From assembly GCF_004361835.1 (NCBI RefSeq), contig NZ_SNWD01000004.1:124001-188000 (forward strand): a stretch of 64,000 nucleotides of DNA, given 5' to 3'. Each line of letters begins with the position of its first letter. The stretch's first letter is position 1. Source of the DNA: Stakelama pacifica (GTDB lineage Bacteria > Pseudomonadota > Alphaproteobacteria > Sphingomonadales > Sphingomonadaceae). Shown one piece after another: positions 1-8,837 of this stretch. The notes beneath the pieces were generated by a model, which saw only the letters and a program-made list of their open reading frames with translations, did no database searches and was not told the DNA's origin. A program made the position numbers and the translations under genes.

Positions 1-186
1 TATTCGGAGCTGCAACAGGCCGAATTCGCCGCCGAAGCCAATGGGTACACCGCGACCCGGCATCAGCGCGAAGTCGGGACCGGATATTTCGATATGGTGG
101 CGCAGGCGGTGTCCGGCGGCTCCAGTTCGACAACGGCGCTCGCCGAAAGCACCGAGGCGGATCAGTTCAAAAAAGAAGCCGCCTGA
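1..186 (+). CDS. aceA: Isocitrate lyase, C-terminal fragment (cut by window edge)
   Basis: The first 61 codons, open from base 1 to a TGA at 184-186, read as the C-terminus of isocitrate lyase, the glyoxylate-shunt enzyme that splits isocitrate into glyoxylate and succinate in the cytoplasm. Seen directly: a GYTATRHQREVGTGYFD stretch followed by GGSSSTTAL and a STEADQF tail, the same order as the end of E. coli AceA (HQQEVGTGYFD, SSVTAL, STEESQF). The catalytic N-terminal part lies outside the window. A 13-bp tandem repeat starts at its stop codon, and a small ORF follows about 70 nt downstream. With acnA and the acyl-CoA genes in this window it fits growth on acetate or fatty acids. Confidence 0.93.
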   Translation, partial: YSELQQAEFAAEANGYTATRHQREVGTGYFDMVAQAVSGGSSSTTALAESTEADQFKKEAA

Positions 187-220
187 ATTTCTGCCCTGAA
201 TTTCTGCCCTGAATTTCTGC
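184..220. repeat. 13-bp direct tandem repeat over the aceA stop
   Basis: The unit TGAATTTCTGCCC occurs twice in full and a third time truncated (TGAATTTCTGC), starting exactly at the aceA TGA. Probably a slippage expansion. It lengthens the 3' untranslated spacer without touching coding sequence. Confidence 0.9.
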
Positions 221-253
221 AACGCACAGGGGTTATTGGAAAGGATACGCATC

Positions 254-430
254 ATGGAGATGACCGACACCATCCCGCCGCGCGAACCCGCCCGGGCGCG
301 CGCATTATTCTCGACCGACGATTTCCGCCTGCTGCGCGCGGCGCTGGCCGATTATGCGCAGAAAGTGGCCGACAGCCCGGAATCGCTTCGCGTCGCAGCG
401 CTCTACCACCGGCTCGGCAACTATAGCTGA
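254..430 (+). CDS. Small hypothetical protein (58 aa)
   Basis: A short ORF whose ATG at 254 is preceded by GGAAAGGA at 238-245, a good ribosome-binding site about 8 nt upstream. The TTG at 236 has no such site. The product is soluble, with no signal peptide or membrane segment: a charged N-terminus, then an amphipathic helix (DDFRLLRAALADYAQKV) and a short basic/aromatic end (ALYHRLGNYS). I do not recognise a family. It follows aceA on the same strand about 70 nt downstream and could be cotranscribed. G+C and codon use look native. Confidence that it is coding is moderate and rests on the ribosome-binding site and helical character. Confidence 0.6.
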   Translation: MEMTDTIPPREPARARALFSTDDFRLLRAALADYAQKVADSPESLRVAALYHRLGNYS

Positions 431-464
431 TACCAATCCGCGGCAGGCGCGAGTCATTGATGTC

Positions 465-554
465 GTCGTCGCGAGAAGCGCAGCGACGAAGCAATCCAGA
501 GCAACACGCACGACGCTCTGGATTGCCGTACCCCTTCGGGGCTCGCAATGACGA
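465..554. repeat. Palindromic intergenic repeat, family A copy 1
   Basis: A near-palindromic element with arms GTCGTCGCGAG...GCTCGCAATGACGA and inner arms GCAATCCAGAGC...GCTCTGGATTGC. A related copy lies at 53946-54042 with the same terminal CGATCGTCATTGCGAG-type arms and the inner CAGCAATCCAGAGC. It has the look of the short non-autonomous palindromes common between genes in alphaproteobacteria and carries no ORF I can support. Confidence 0.75.
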
Positions 555-602
555 TCGTGCGGCGGGCCCGGGCGGATACAGCCTAGTATGAGCCGGGCAT
601 GA

Positions 603-680
603 CCGGCGCGTAAACCGCGCCGACCAGTTTCCTGGGGAGGAAAGGTGCCCGTCGGGATTTGATCCCGGCGGGCATTTCCG
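603..680 (+). ncRNA. Candidate structured RNA: three consecutive hairpins
   Basis: Three stems follow each other almost without spacer. Stem 1 is CGGCGCG/CGCGCCG (604-610/616-622, loop TAAAC). Stem 2 is TTTCCT/AGGAAA (628-633/638-643, loop GGGG). Stem 3 is a 12-13 bp stem with one G-U pair (646-658/662-674, loop TTG) followed by ATTTCCGTTT, terminator-like but with a poor T-run. Stem 2 sequesters an AGGA Shine-Dalgarno-like sequence. A small RNA, or the terminated leader of the gene at 797, would both fit. No Rfam family recognised. Confidence 0.4.
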
Positions 681-796
681 TTTCACGCCTCACCTTCGCC
701 ACCATTCTCCCCTTTTCAAATATCGGGTATGGCGATAGCCTGTCTTAAAGATATGCGGACTTCCAACCGCTAATGGCTTTAGGACAGGAGTTTTCC

Positions 797-1942
797 ATGG
801 CGCTCGATGCCGAAACCTTTGATGCGCTGATCGATACGGTACGCCGATTCGTTACGGAACGGCTTCGCCCGATGGAGGCACGGGTCGAAGCGGAGGATTC
901 GATTCCGTCTGAGCTGATCGAGGAGATGCGGCAACTCGGCCTGTTCGGCCTGTCGATCGGCGAAGACTATGGCGGGCTTGGTCTGGCCATGGGAGAGGAG
1001 GTGCGCGTGGCGATGGAGCTTGGCCGCACCACGCCCGCTTTTCGCTCCGCCTTCGGGACCAATGTCGGCATCGGCAGTCAGGGTCTGGTGATCGCCGGGA
1101 GTGACGAGCAGAAGCGCGAATGGCTCCCCAAAATCGCCACCGGGGAGATCATCACCAGCTTCGCGCTCACCGAACCCGATGTCGGTTCGGACAGCGGCAA
1201 CGTGAAGACGCGCGCGGTGCGCGACGGCGACACGTATAAATTGTCGGGCACCAAGCGGTACATCACCAATGCCGATAAGGCCGACCTGTTCACCGTGATG
1301 GCGCGCACCGGCGATGAACCTGGCGGGCGCGGTGTCTCCGCCTTTCTGGTCCCGCGCGACCTGCCGGGCGTCAGCATCGGCGAACCCGAAAAAAAGATGG
1401 GGCAAAAGGGTGCGAAGGTCGCCGACCTCAATCTCGACGAGGTTCCCGTCCCCGTCGCCAACCGGCTGGGTGAAGAAGGACAGGGCTTCAAGATCGCGAT
1501 GCAGGTGCTCGATCGCGGTCGCCTGCACATCGCGGCCGTGTGTGTCGGGCTTGCCGAGCGGCTGATTGCCGACAGCGTCGCCTATGCGCAGGAGCGACAG
1601 CAATTCGGCAAGCCGATCGCCGAGCATCAGCTGATTCAGGCGATGATCGCCGATTCGAAGACCGAGGCGCTTGCTGCCCGCGCGCTGGTGCTGGAGACGG
1701 CAGCGAAAAAGGATGCGGGCGAGAATGTCGTCCTCGAAAGCGCAGCGGCCAAATATTATGCGAGCGAGATGGTCGGGCGCGTCGCCGACCGCGCGGTGCA
1801 GATTTACGGCGGTGCCGGCTATATCGCCGATTACGGGATCGAACGGCTGTATCGCGACGTTCGCCTGTTCCGCATCTATGAAGGCACCAGCCAGATCCAG
1901 CAGCTGATCATCGCGCGCGAAACGCTGAAACGCGGCGAATAA
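797..1942 (+). CDS. Acyl-CoA dehydrogenase
   Basis: FAD-dependent acyl-CoA dehydrogenase (381 aa, usual length about 380), which introduces a trans-2 double bond into an acyl-CoA and passes electrons to electron-transfer flavoprotein. Visible: N-terminal helical domain; FALTEPDVGSDSG around residue 115-130, the flavin/substrate-contact segment; the QQFGKPIAEHQ signature; and YEGTSQIQ near the C-terminus, whose Glu (about residue 362) is the catalytic base in short/medium-chain members. ATG 797 is chosen over ATG 773 because AGGACAGGAG lies 6 nt upstream of 797. The next gene, an SDR, starts 14 nt after the stop, so the two are likely cotranscribed. The exact chain or branched substrate cannot be told. 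Confidence 0.93.
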   Translation: MALDAETFDALIDTVRRFVTERLRPMEARVEAEDSIPSELIEEMRQLGLFGLSIGEDYGGLGLAMGEEVRVAMELGRTTPAFRSAFGTNVGIGSQGLVIAGSDEQKREWLPKIATGEIITSFALTEPDVGSDSGNVKTRAVRDGDTYKLSGTKRYITNADKADLFTVMARTGDEPGGRGVSAFLVPRDLPGVSIGEPEKKMGQKGAKVADLNLDEVPVPVANRLGEEGQGFKIAMQVLDRGRLHIAAVCVGLAERLIADSVAYAQERQQFGKPIAEHQLIQAMIADSKTEALAARALVLETAAKKDAGENVVLESAAAKYYASEMVGRVADRAVQIYGGAGYIADYGIERLYRDVRLFRIYEGTSQIQQLIIARETLKRGE

Positions 1943-1956
1943 GGGAACAGGAGAAG

Positions 1957-2754
1957 ATGATGGACACGGCAAGGCTGTTTCGCCTCGATGGGCGCGTCGC
2001 GCTCATCACCGGCGGCTCGCGCGGGATCGGACGGATGATCGCCGAAGGATTTATCGCTCAGGGCGCGAAGGTCTATATCACGTCACGCAAGGTTGCGGAT
2101 TGTGAGGCGACTGCGAGCGAACTGGGTGAGAATTGCATCGCACTGCCGCACGATATTTCGACCGTGGAGGGGTGCCGCAGCCTCGCCGCGCTGCTTGCCG
2201 AGCGGGAGGAGCGGCTCGACATTCTGGTCAACAATGCCGGTGCGGCATGGGGCGTGCCGTTCGAGGAATTCGACGAACAGGGCTGGGACAAGGTCATGGA
2301 CCTCAACCTGAAATCGCCCTTTTTCCTGACGCAAGCGCTGCATGGTCTGCTGAAGGCGGCAGGCAGTGCGCAGCAGCCGGCCAAGGTCATCAACATCAGC
2401 TCGATCGACGGCCAGCGCCTCAATCCGTGGGACACGTACAGCTATCACGCGTCAAAGGCGGGGCTGATCTATCTGACCAAACGCATGGCCGCGCGGCTGA
2501 TCCGCGATTTCATCAACGTCACCTCGATCGCACCCGGTGCCTTTGCCAGCCGGATGAACAAGGCAGCGCGCGACCATGGCGATCAGGTGGCGAAAGCGAT
2601 CCCCGCAGGCCGGATCGGCAGCGATGAGGATATGGCGGCAGCCGCGATCTATCTCGCCAGCCGCGCGGGCGATTATGTGGTGGGGGAAACCATCACCGTC
2701 GATGGCGGGCTGGTCAACGCCGCGCTGGGGAGCAGCATCGACCCGGATGTGTGA
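1957..2754 (+). CDS. SDR-family oxidoreductase (RhlG/3-oxoacyl reductase-like)
   Basis: Short-chain dehydrogenase/reductase of 265 aa, or 264 if the second of two adjacent ATGs is used; AACAGGAG precedes both. Seen: TGGSRGIG nucleotide-binding loop near residue 19, VNNAGAA, the catalytic Ser in NISSIDG, YSYHASKAG with the Tyr-x3-Lys pair, and a C-terminal GETITVDGG motif. The opening (DTARLFRLDGRVALITGG) and overall layout resemble RhlG-type NADPH-dependent beta-ketoacyl reductases. Being 14 nt downstream of an acyl-CoA dehydrogenase suggests a step in fatty-acid or branched acyl catabolism. Substrate unknown. Confidence 0.88.
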   Translation: MMDTARLFRLDGRVALITGGSRGIGRMIAEGFIAQGAKVYITSRKVADCEATASELGENCIALPHDISTVEGCRSLAALLAEREERLDILVNNAGAAWGVPFEEFDEQGWDKVMDLNLKSPFFLTQALHGLLKAAGSAQQPAKVINISSIDGQRLNPWDTYSYHASKAGLIYLTKRMAARLIRDFINVTSIAPGAFASRMNKAARDHGDQVAKAIPAGRIGSDEDMAAAAIYLASRAGDYVVGETITVDGGLVNAALGSSIDPDV

Positions 2755-2836
2755 GGGGCACCGCTGTTCGCGCTGAGGCAAGGGCGACGTCCGTTTGGCC
2801 GAAGACTATACGCGCGGCGCGCCCATCGCCCGCACT

Positions 2837-2975
2837 CCGTTCGCGCTGAGATTGTCGAAGCGCCGTCCCGAGGCCCGCCCTGGCAGGTAGTCGAAGGGTG
2901 CGGTTCTTCTTCACCCCTCGGGTAAGAAAAACGGTCCTTCGACTGGCTGCCTGCGGCAGCCGCTCAGGACAAACG
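2837..2975. repeat. REP-like element, family B copy 1
   Basis: Opens with CCGTTCGCGCTGAGATTGTCGAAG and closes with CCTTCGAC...GCTCAGGACAAACG, the outward/inward arms seen again at 21353-21440. An internal perfect hairpin GGCTGCC-TGC-GGCAGCC lies in the right half. A partial extra left arm (CTGTTCGCGCTGAGG) occurs near 2763. The whole 2755-3097 gap is made of such repeats; I see no gene in it. Confidence 0.75.
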
Positions 2976-3001
2976 ATTTGGGTTGGCAGAACCCGTTCGC
3001 T

Positions 3002-3064
3002 TGCGAAGCGTAGTCGAGAAGCGCATTGCGAGTCAGACGTATCTCGACTTCGCTTGACACGAAC
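3002..3064. repeat. Inverted repeat with 14-bp arms
   Basis: Arms at 3006-3019 (AAGCGTAGTCGAGA) and 3042-3055 (TCTCGACTTCGCTT) pair with one mismatch around a 22-nt spacer. It lies just beyond the 3' end of maeB on the minus strand and may help end that transcript, although there is no T-run. Confidence 0.65.
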
Positions 3065-3097
3065 AGTCGGGGAGGCGGACGGTGCCCCCCCGAAACC

Positions 3098-5356
3098 TCA
3101 ATCCACCATACCGCCCGCTGCGAGCACCGCCAGTGTCACCAGTTCGTTCGCGCTCGAGGTCATCGGCGCGATCTGCACCGGCTTTTCGATGCCGATCAGC
3201 ATCGGGCCGATCATCGAATCGCCGCCCAGTTCGCGCAGCAATTTGGCCGAGATATTCGCCGATTGCAGGCCCGGCATGATCAGCACGTTCGCAGGACCCG
3301 AAAGCCGCGCGAACGGATAATTGGCCTGTTGCTGCGGGTTGAGCGCAACATCGGGCGCCATTTCGCCTTCAAATTCGAAACCGACCTGACGGTCCTCCAG
3401 AACCTTCACGGCAGCACGCAGATTGTCGAGCCACTGCCCCGGCGGGTTGCCGAAGTTTGAATAGCTCAAAAACGCCACGCGCGGTTCGTGGCCCATACGG
3501 CGGGCAACATGCGCGGTCTGTTCAGCGATTTCGGCGAGCTCTTCGGCGTTGGGCCGTTCATTTACCGTGGTGTCGGCAATGAACACCGTATGGCTCTTAC
3601 CCACCAGAATGTGGATGCCAAAGGGGGTGCGGCCCGGCAGCGGGTCGATGACGCGGCGAATTTCGCGGATCGTTTGCGCATAGGTGCGGGTGATGCCGGT
3701 GATCATCGCATCGCCCTGCCCCAGCTGGAGCAGCAGCGCGCCGAAGATGTTGCGGTCCTGATTGACCATGCGTTCGCAATCGCGGCGCAGATAGCCGCGA
3801 CGCTGCAACCGGTTATACAGGAAATCGACCATCTGCGGCACCAGCGGCGAATGGCGGCTATTGTGCAGTTCGAAGCTGTCGGGATCGTCGACGCCGACGT
3901 CCAGCAGCCGCTGGCGCACATCGTCGCGGCCGACCAGCACCGGCGTACCATAGCCACCGTCGCGGAACGCAATCGCCGCGCGCAGCACGACCTCCTCTTC
4001 CGCCTCGGCAAAGATAACCCGCTTCGGACGCGCCCGCGCGCCTTCATAGGCAAGGCTGAGCACCTGCGTCGTCGGGTTGAGGCGGCCTTTCAGCGTCTGG
4101 GCATACGCGTCGAGGTCGAGGATCGGCTTGGTCGCAACGCCGGTATCCATCGCCGCTTTCGCAACCGCAGGCGGCACGATTTCCATCAGGCGCGGATCGA
4201 ACGGTGCCGGAATGATATAATCGCGCCCGAAGCTGTGCTGCACGCCGTAGGCGGTCGCCACTTCCTCGGGCACCTGCTGGCGCGCGAGCGCGGCAAGCGC
4301 TTCGGCCGCCGCGATCTTCATCTCGTCGTTGATCGTGGTCGCCCGCACATCGAGCGCGCCGCGAAAGATGAACGGGAAGCCAAGGACGTTGTTGACCTGA
4401 TTCGGATAATCCGACCGCCCGGTCGCGATAATGACATCGGGCCGCGCCTTTTTGGCTTCGGGCGGCGTGATTTCGGGATCGGGATTGGCCATCGCGAACA
4501 CGATCGGCTGCTTCGCCATTTTTTTCAGATGCTCGGCGGGCAGCGCCCCCGCCGCCGACAGGCCAAGGAAGACGTCCGCCCCGTCGAGCGCGTCGGCCAG
4601 CGTGCGCTTGTCGGTATCGACCGCATGGGTCGATTGCCACTGATTGATGTCGCCGCGCCCTTCATACAGCACGCCCGACCGGTCGAGCATCAGCATATTT
4701 TCCTGACGCACGCCCATCGCCTTGATAAGGTCGGCGCACGCAATAGCAGCGGCGCCAGCGCCGTTCACCACGACCTTCGTATCCTTGATGTCACGCCCGG
4801 TCAGGTGAAGCGCATTGATCAGGCCAGCCGCCGCGATGATCGCGGTGCCATGCTGATCGTCATGGAACACCGGGATGTTCATCCGCTCGCGCAGCGTCTG
4901 TTCGATCACGAAACAGGCGGGCGAGGCGATATCTTCCAGATTGATGCCGCCGAAACTGGGTTCGAGCAGTTCGACCGCATCGATAAAGCGGTCGACATCC
5001 TCGGTCTTCAGTTCAAGGTCGATCGAATCGACATCGGCGAAGCGTTTGAACAGGACCGCCTTGCCCTCCATCACCGGCTTCGACGCCAGCGCGCCCAGAT
5101 TGCCGAGACCGAGAATCGCCGTGCCGTTCGAGATCACCGCGACCAGATTGCCCTTCGACGTATAGTCATAGGCAGTCTGCGGGTCCTCCGCGATGGCGCG
5201 CACCGGCACCGCAACGCCGGGCGAATAGGCAAGCGCCAGATCGCGCTGCGAAGCCATCGGCTTTGTCGCTACGATCTCAATCTTGCCGGGGCGGCCTTCG
5301 GAATGAAAAAGCAGCGCCTCGCGCTCTGAAAACTGCACGTTGGATTCGTCGGCCAT
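3098..5356 (-). CDS. maeB: NADP-dependent malic enzyme with phosphotransacetylase-like domain
   Basis: Oxidatively decarboxylates malate to pyruvate with reduction of NADP. At 752 aa it has the long MaeB architecture: malic-enzyme domain (about residues 1-420) joined to a phosphotransacetylase-like domain (about 430-752), which in studied homologues is regulatory rather than catalytic. Seen: [24 protein letters not shown] for metal/substrate binding, the dinucleotide loop [26 protein letters not shown], and in the second half [12 protein letters not shown] and the [13 protein letters not shown] segment typical of acetyl/butyryltransferases. It is transcribed divergently from mutS with 147 nt between starts. 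With aceA and acnA it links C4 acids to pyruvate and NADPH supply. Confidence 0.95.
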   Translation of the reverse strand: MADESNVQFSEREALLFHSEGRPGKIEIVATKPMASQRDLALAYSPGVAVPVRAIAEDPQTAYDYTSKGNLVAVISNGTAILGLGNLGALASKPVMEGKAVLFKRFADVDSIDLELKTEDVDRFIDAVELLEPSFGGINLEDIASPACFVIEQTLRERMNIPVFHDDQHGTAIIAAAGLINALHLTGRDIKDTKVVVNGAGAAAIACADLIKAMGVRQENMLMLDRSGVLYEGRGDINQWQSTHAVDTDKRTLADALDGADVFLGLSAAGALPAEHLKKMAKQPIVFAMANPDPEITPPEAKKARPDVIIATGRSDYPNQVNNVLGFPFIFRGALDVRATTINDEMKIAAAEALAALARQQVPEEVATAYGVQHSFGRDYIIPAPFDPRLMEIVPPAVAKAAMDTGVATKPILDLDAYAQTLKGRLNPTTQVLSLAYEGARARPKRVIFAEAEEEVVLRAAIAFRDGGYGTPVLVGRDDVRQRLLDVGVDDPDSFELHNSRHSPLVPQMVDFLYNRLQRRGYLRRDCERMVNQDRNIFGALLLQLGQGDAMITGITRTYAQTIREIRRVIDPLPGRTPFGIHILVGKSHTVFIADTTVNERPNAEELAEIAEQTAHVARRMGHEPRVAFLSYSNFGNPPGQWLDNLRAAVKVLEDRQVGFEFEGEMAPDVALNPQQQANYPFARLSGPANVLIMPGLQSANISAKLLRELGGDSMIGPMLIGIEKPVQIAPMTSSANELVTLAVLAAGGMVD

Positions 5357-5503
5357 CGCATCCTCTACATTTCGTTTCGCCTGCCCTTAGACCGATAGAG
5401 CCGCACTTGTCGAAGGCAAGCACGCGCTTTTTTATATCGACCATAGCAATGCCGTGTCGAAGGCGGTTTATGCGAGCGGCTTGCTGCGCTACCGCTGGCG
5501 GCG

Positions 5504-8101
5504 ATGTCCGCACCTACCCCGATGATGGCCCAGTATCTGAAGCTGAAGGAAGAGGCCGGCGATTGCCTGCTCTTCTATCGCATGGGCGACTTTTTCGAAC
5601 TTTTCTTCGACGATGCGAAGGTCGCCTCTGCGTGCCTCGACATCGCGCTGACCGCGCGGGGCGAGCATGACGGCGAAAAGGTCGCGATGTGCGGCGTGCC
5701 CGCGCATTCGGCAGAGGCGTATCTCGCCCGGCTGATCAAGGCAGGCCACCGCGTCGCGATCGCCGATCAGGTCGAAACACCCGAAGAAGCGAAGAAGCGC
5801 GCCGGATCGAAAGCGCTGGTCGACCGCGCGATCGTCCGCGTCGTTACGGCGGGCACGCTGACCGAGGAATCGCTGCTCGACAGCCGCAGCGCGAACTGGT
5901 GCGTCGCGATCGGCGAAGCGGGCGGTGCCGTTGCGGTCGCGGCGGCGGATATTTCGACCGGCCGGTTCGAGGTGATCGAAACCAACGCGGACGCGCTGAG
6001 CGCTCAGATCGCCCGGCTGAACCCTGCTGAGGTGATTGCGTCCGAAGCGAGCGGCTTCGATGCGCTCGCCACTACGCTGCGCCCCTCGATCGATTTCGAC
6101 AGCGCACGCGGCGAGGATCGGCTGAAACAGCTGCACGGCGTCGCAACTCTGGACGGGTTCGGGCAGTTTTCGCGCGCGGCGCTCGCTGCGGCGGGAGGTC
6201 TGGTCGCCTATCTCGACCATACGGCCAAGGGATCGCTCCCCTTTTTGCGCCCGCCGCAATGCAGCCATGCGAATAGCTGCATGGCGGTCGATGCCGCGAC
6301 TCGCGAAAGCCTCGAACTGACGCTGAGCGCGCAGGGGAGCCGCAAGGGCAGCCTGCTCGACGCTGCCGACCGCACGGTGACCGGCGCGGGCGCGCGATTG
6401 CTGGCGCAGGATATCGCCGCCCCGCTGATGGACCGCACCGCAATCGAGGCGCGGCTGGCGCTTGTGCAGCGGTTTCATGACGATCCGATCCTGCGCGATC
6501 GCACCCGCAGCGCGCTTCGCGCCATGCCCGATATCGGTCGAGCGCTGGGGCGGCTGGCGGCGGGGCGCGGCAGTCCGCGCGATCTGGGCCAGCTTCGCGA
6601 CGGGCTGGACGGCGCATGGCAACTGGGCGAGACGCTGGGCAGGATCGATGCGGTGCCGCCGCTGCTCGCTGAGCTCGCGCCGCAGCTTCGCGGTCATGGC
6701 GCGCTGATCGATCTGCTCACCCGTGCGCTGGTGCCCGATCCGCCGGTCGATGCCGACAAAGGCGGGTATATTGCCGAGGGCTATGACGCAGCGCTCGACG
6801 ATCTGCGTGCGACCGGTGCGGGCGGGCGACGCTCGCTCGCGGCGCTAGAAGCGCGCTATCGCGATGAGACCGGTATCGCGAATCTGAAGATCAAACATAA
6901 CGGGGTGCTTGGCTATCATATCGAGGTGCCGTCGCGATCCGCCGACAGATTGATGGCGCCGGACAGCGGCTTCACCCATCGCCAGACGCTGGCCGGGGTG
7001 GTGCGCTTCAACGCGCCCGAACTGCACGACCTTGCCCTGAAAGTGACTCAGGCGGGCGCGCATGCACTGGCGGCGGAAGCTGCGCATCTCGAAGATCTGA
7101 CCGAGCGTGCGCTGGAAACGCGCGAGGCGATTGCCGCGACCGCCGATGCGCTTGCCCGGATCGATGTCGCGGCGGGACTTGCCGAACGCGCGGCGGAGGG
7201 CGGATGGGCGCGGCCCGCGCTGGTCGATCATCCCTGTTTCGACATTGTCGGCGGGCGGCATCCGGTGGTCGAGGCGGCGCTGGCCAAAAGCGGCGAGCGC
7301 TTCGTTGCCAATGACTGCACTCTGTCCGAACAGTCCCGCCTCTGGCTCGTCACCGGTCCCAATATGGGTGGTAAGTCGACCTTTCTGCGCCAGAACGCGC
7401 TGATCGCGGTGCTGGCGCAGGCGGGCAGCTATGTTCCGGCGGCGAGCGCGACATTGGGGCGGGTCGACCGACTGTTCAGCCGGGTCGGCGCGTCGGACAA
7501 TCTCGCGCGCGGGCGATCGACCTTCATGGTCGAAATGGTCGAAACCGCCGCGATTCTTGCACAAGCGACGCCGAACAGCTTCGTGATCCTCGACGAGGTT
7601 GGGCGCGGGACCAGCACCTATGACGGGCTCGCCATCGCCTGGGCGGTGGTCGAGGCAATTCATGAGGATAATCGCTGCCGCTGCCTGTTCGCGACGCATT
7701 ATCATGAGCTCACCCGGCTTGCCGAACGCTGCGACGCGCTGTCGCTCCACCATGTTCGCGCACGCGAATGGAAGGGTGATCTGGTCCTGCTCCACGAAGT
7801 GTCGGAGGGGCCGGCGGATCGCAGCTACGGCCTTGCCGTGGCGCGGCTCGCCGGAATGCCGCCCGCCACGGTGAAGCGCGCGCAGGCGGTACTGTCGAAG
7901 CTGGAAGCGGGGCGGGAAAAGACCGGCGGGCTGGCTGCGGGGCTCGACGATCTGCCGCTCTTCGCCGCCGCCGCCGAACAGGAAGAGGCAGCGGTCGATG
8001 CGTTGCGCGACGAACTCGCCGCGCTGGACGTCGACGCGCTCAGCCCGCGTGAGGCGCTGGATACGCTCTACCGGCTCAAATCGCTGGCGAACGAGCCCTG
8101 A
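5504..8101 (+). CDS. mutS: DNA mismatch repair protein MutS
   Basis: Recognises mismatches and small loops and starts methyl-independent repair with MutL. Length (865 aa) is normal. Seen: N-terminal mismatch-recognition motif GDFFELF with the F-x-E pair at F30/E32; connector, lever and clamp regions; Walker A GPNMGGKST around residue 625; Walker B VILDEVGRGTSTYDG; the FATHYHEL switch; and an HTH-bearing C-terminus (SYGLAVARLAGMP). ATG 5504 is used; GTCCGC upstream is not a strong ribosome site, so the next methionines (MMAQYL) cannot be excluded. The last 26 nt overlap the convergent minus-strand gene ending at 8076. Confidence 0.97.
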   Translation: MSAPTPMMAQYLKLKEEAGDCLLFYRMGDFFELFFDDAKVASACLDIALTARGEHDGEKVAMCGVPAHSAEAYLARLIKAGHRVAIADQVETPEEAKKRAGSKALVDRAIVRVVTAGTLTEESLLDSRSANWCVAIGEAGGAVAVAAADISTGRFEVIETNADALSAQIARLNPAEVIASEASGFDALATTLRPSIDFDSARGEDRLKQLHGVATLDGFGQFSRAALAAAGGLVAYLDHTAKGSLPFLRPPQCSHANSCMAVDAATRESLELTLSAQGSRKGSLLDAADRTVTGAGARLLAQDIAAPLMDRTAIEARLALVQRFHDDPILRDRTRSALRAMPDIGRALGRLAAGRGSPRDLGQLRDGLDGAWQLGETLGRIDAVPPLLAELAPQLRGHGALIDLLTRALVPDPPVDADKGGYIAEGYDAALDDLRATGAGGRRSLAALEARYRDETGIANLKIKHNGVLGYHIEVPSRSADRLMAPDSGFTHRQTLAGVVRFNAPELHDLALKVTQAGAHALAAEAAHLEDLTERALETREAIAATADALARIDVAAGLAERAAEGGWARPALVDHPCFDIVGGRHPVVEAALAKSGERFVANDCTLSEQSRLWLVTGPNMGGKSTFLRQNALIAVLAQAGSYVPAASATLGRVDRLFSRVGASDNLARGRSTFMVEMVETAAILAQATPNSFVILDEVGRGTSTYDGLAIAWAVVEAIHEDNRCRCLFATHYHELTRLAERCDALSLHHVRAREWKGDLVLLHEVSEGPADRSYGLAVARLAGMPPATVKRAQAVLSKLEAGREKTGGLAAGLDDLPLFAAAAEQEEAAVDALRDELAALDVDALSPREALDTLYRLKSLANEP

Positions 8102-8837
8102 TCAGGCGCGCGACCAGCGCGATGTCGTCGGGTTTGTCGACATCGACTGCGGCGAGACCGAAAGGAGACGCTACCGCCGTTGCCCGCACTCCGGCGGTGC
8201 GGCCCAGCGCGGCGAGCGCCGCATCGAGCGTCAGCCGCCCGAAGAGATAGCGCAGCAACAGCCCCGGCCCCAACCGGCGAACGATCCGCCAGGGGCGTTT
8301 GCGATCCGCCTCCACGCTGCGCCACAGCGTCAACGCATTGGCTGCGCGGTCACTGGCCAGCCAGAACAGGTTGCAGCCCGACCACTGCCCGTCAGCGAAG
8401 CGCAGATAGGTCCGCCGGGTCTCCGGCACTTCGGCCTCGATAACGCGCCGTTCGGCGAGCAGCGCGGCGACATCCGCGTCGCCGGGGACATCGGCGACGA
8501 AACGGGTAATCCATTCGGGACGCAACAGCGCATGATCCGCCGTGGTGACGAGCAGCGGCGCGCCGAGCGCTTCAAAGGCACGGCCAACGCTTTCGCTCGG
8601 ACCCGGCGCGGCGGGGATCGTTTCGACGCCAAGGGCGCGGGCATGGTCCGCCACCGCCTCGCTCGAAAAGGACACGGCGATTCGGCCCGCCCCTGCCGCA
8701 CGCAGCGCCGCCACCACGCGGGCGAGCATCGTTTCGCCGTTAAATTCGATCAGCGCCTTGTCGCTCACCCCGGCATGGCGCGCGAGCGGATCGTCGCCGC
8801 CGCGCGACCCGGCCAGCACCAGCGCGGTGAAGCTCAT
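8076..8837 (-). CDS. MobA/IspD-like nucleotidyltransferase
   Basis: A 253-aa protein with a nucleotidyltransferase fold of the MobA/IspD type, presumably activating a small phosphorylated compound as an NDP- or CDP-derivative. Seen: LVLAGSRGGDDPLA at the N-terminus (a degenerate GxGxR-type nucleotide loop), DKALIEFNGETML as the Lys-containing acceptor loop, and TTADHALL in place of the usual D-x-D metal site. ATG 8837 overlaps the stop of the upstream gene as ATGA, so translation is probably coupled. It is third in an operon with a lipid kinase and an unknown protein, pointing to lipid head-group synthesis rather than molybdopterin work. The true substrate is unknown. Confidence 0.8.
   Translation of the reverse strand: MSFTALVLAGSRGGDDPLARHAGVSDKALIEFNGETMLARVVAALRAAGAGRIAVSFSSEAVADHARALGVETIPAAPGPSESVGRAFEALGAPLLVTTADHALLRPEWITRFVADVPGDADVAALLAERRVIEAEVPETRRTYLRFADGQWSGCNLFWLASDRAANALTLWRSVEADRKRPWRIVRRLGPGLLLRYLFGRLTLDAALAALGRTAGVRATAVASPFGLAAVDVDKPDDIALVARLIRARSPAI

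Noticed and set aside
252..686. 144-aa minus-strand frame across the repeat and candidate RNA
   Set aside because: It runs through a palindromic repeat and three hairpins, with coding-unlike composition.
2898..3320. Plus-strand frame starting in the 2.8-3.1 kb repeats
   Set aside because: Made of repeat sequence plus antisense of the maeB 3' end.
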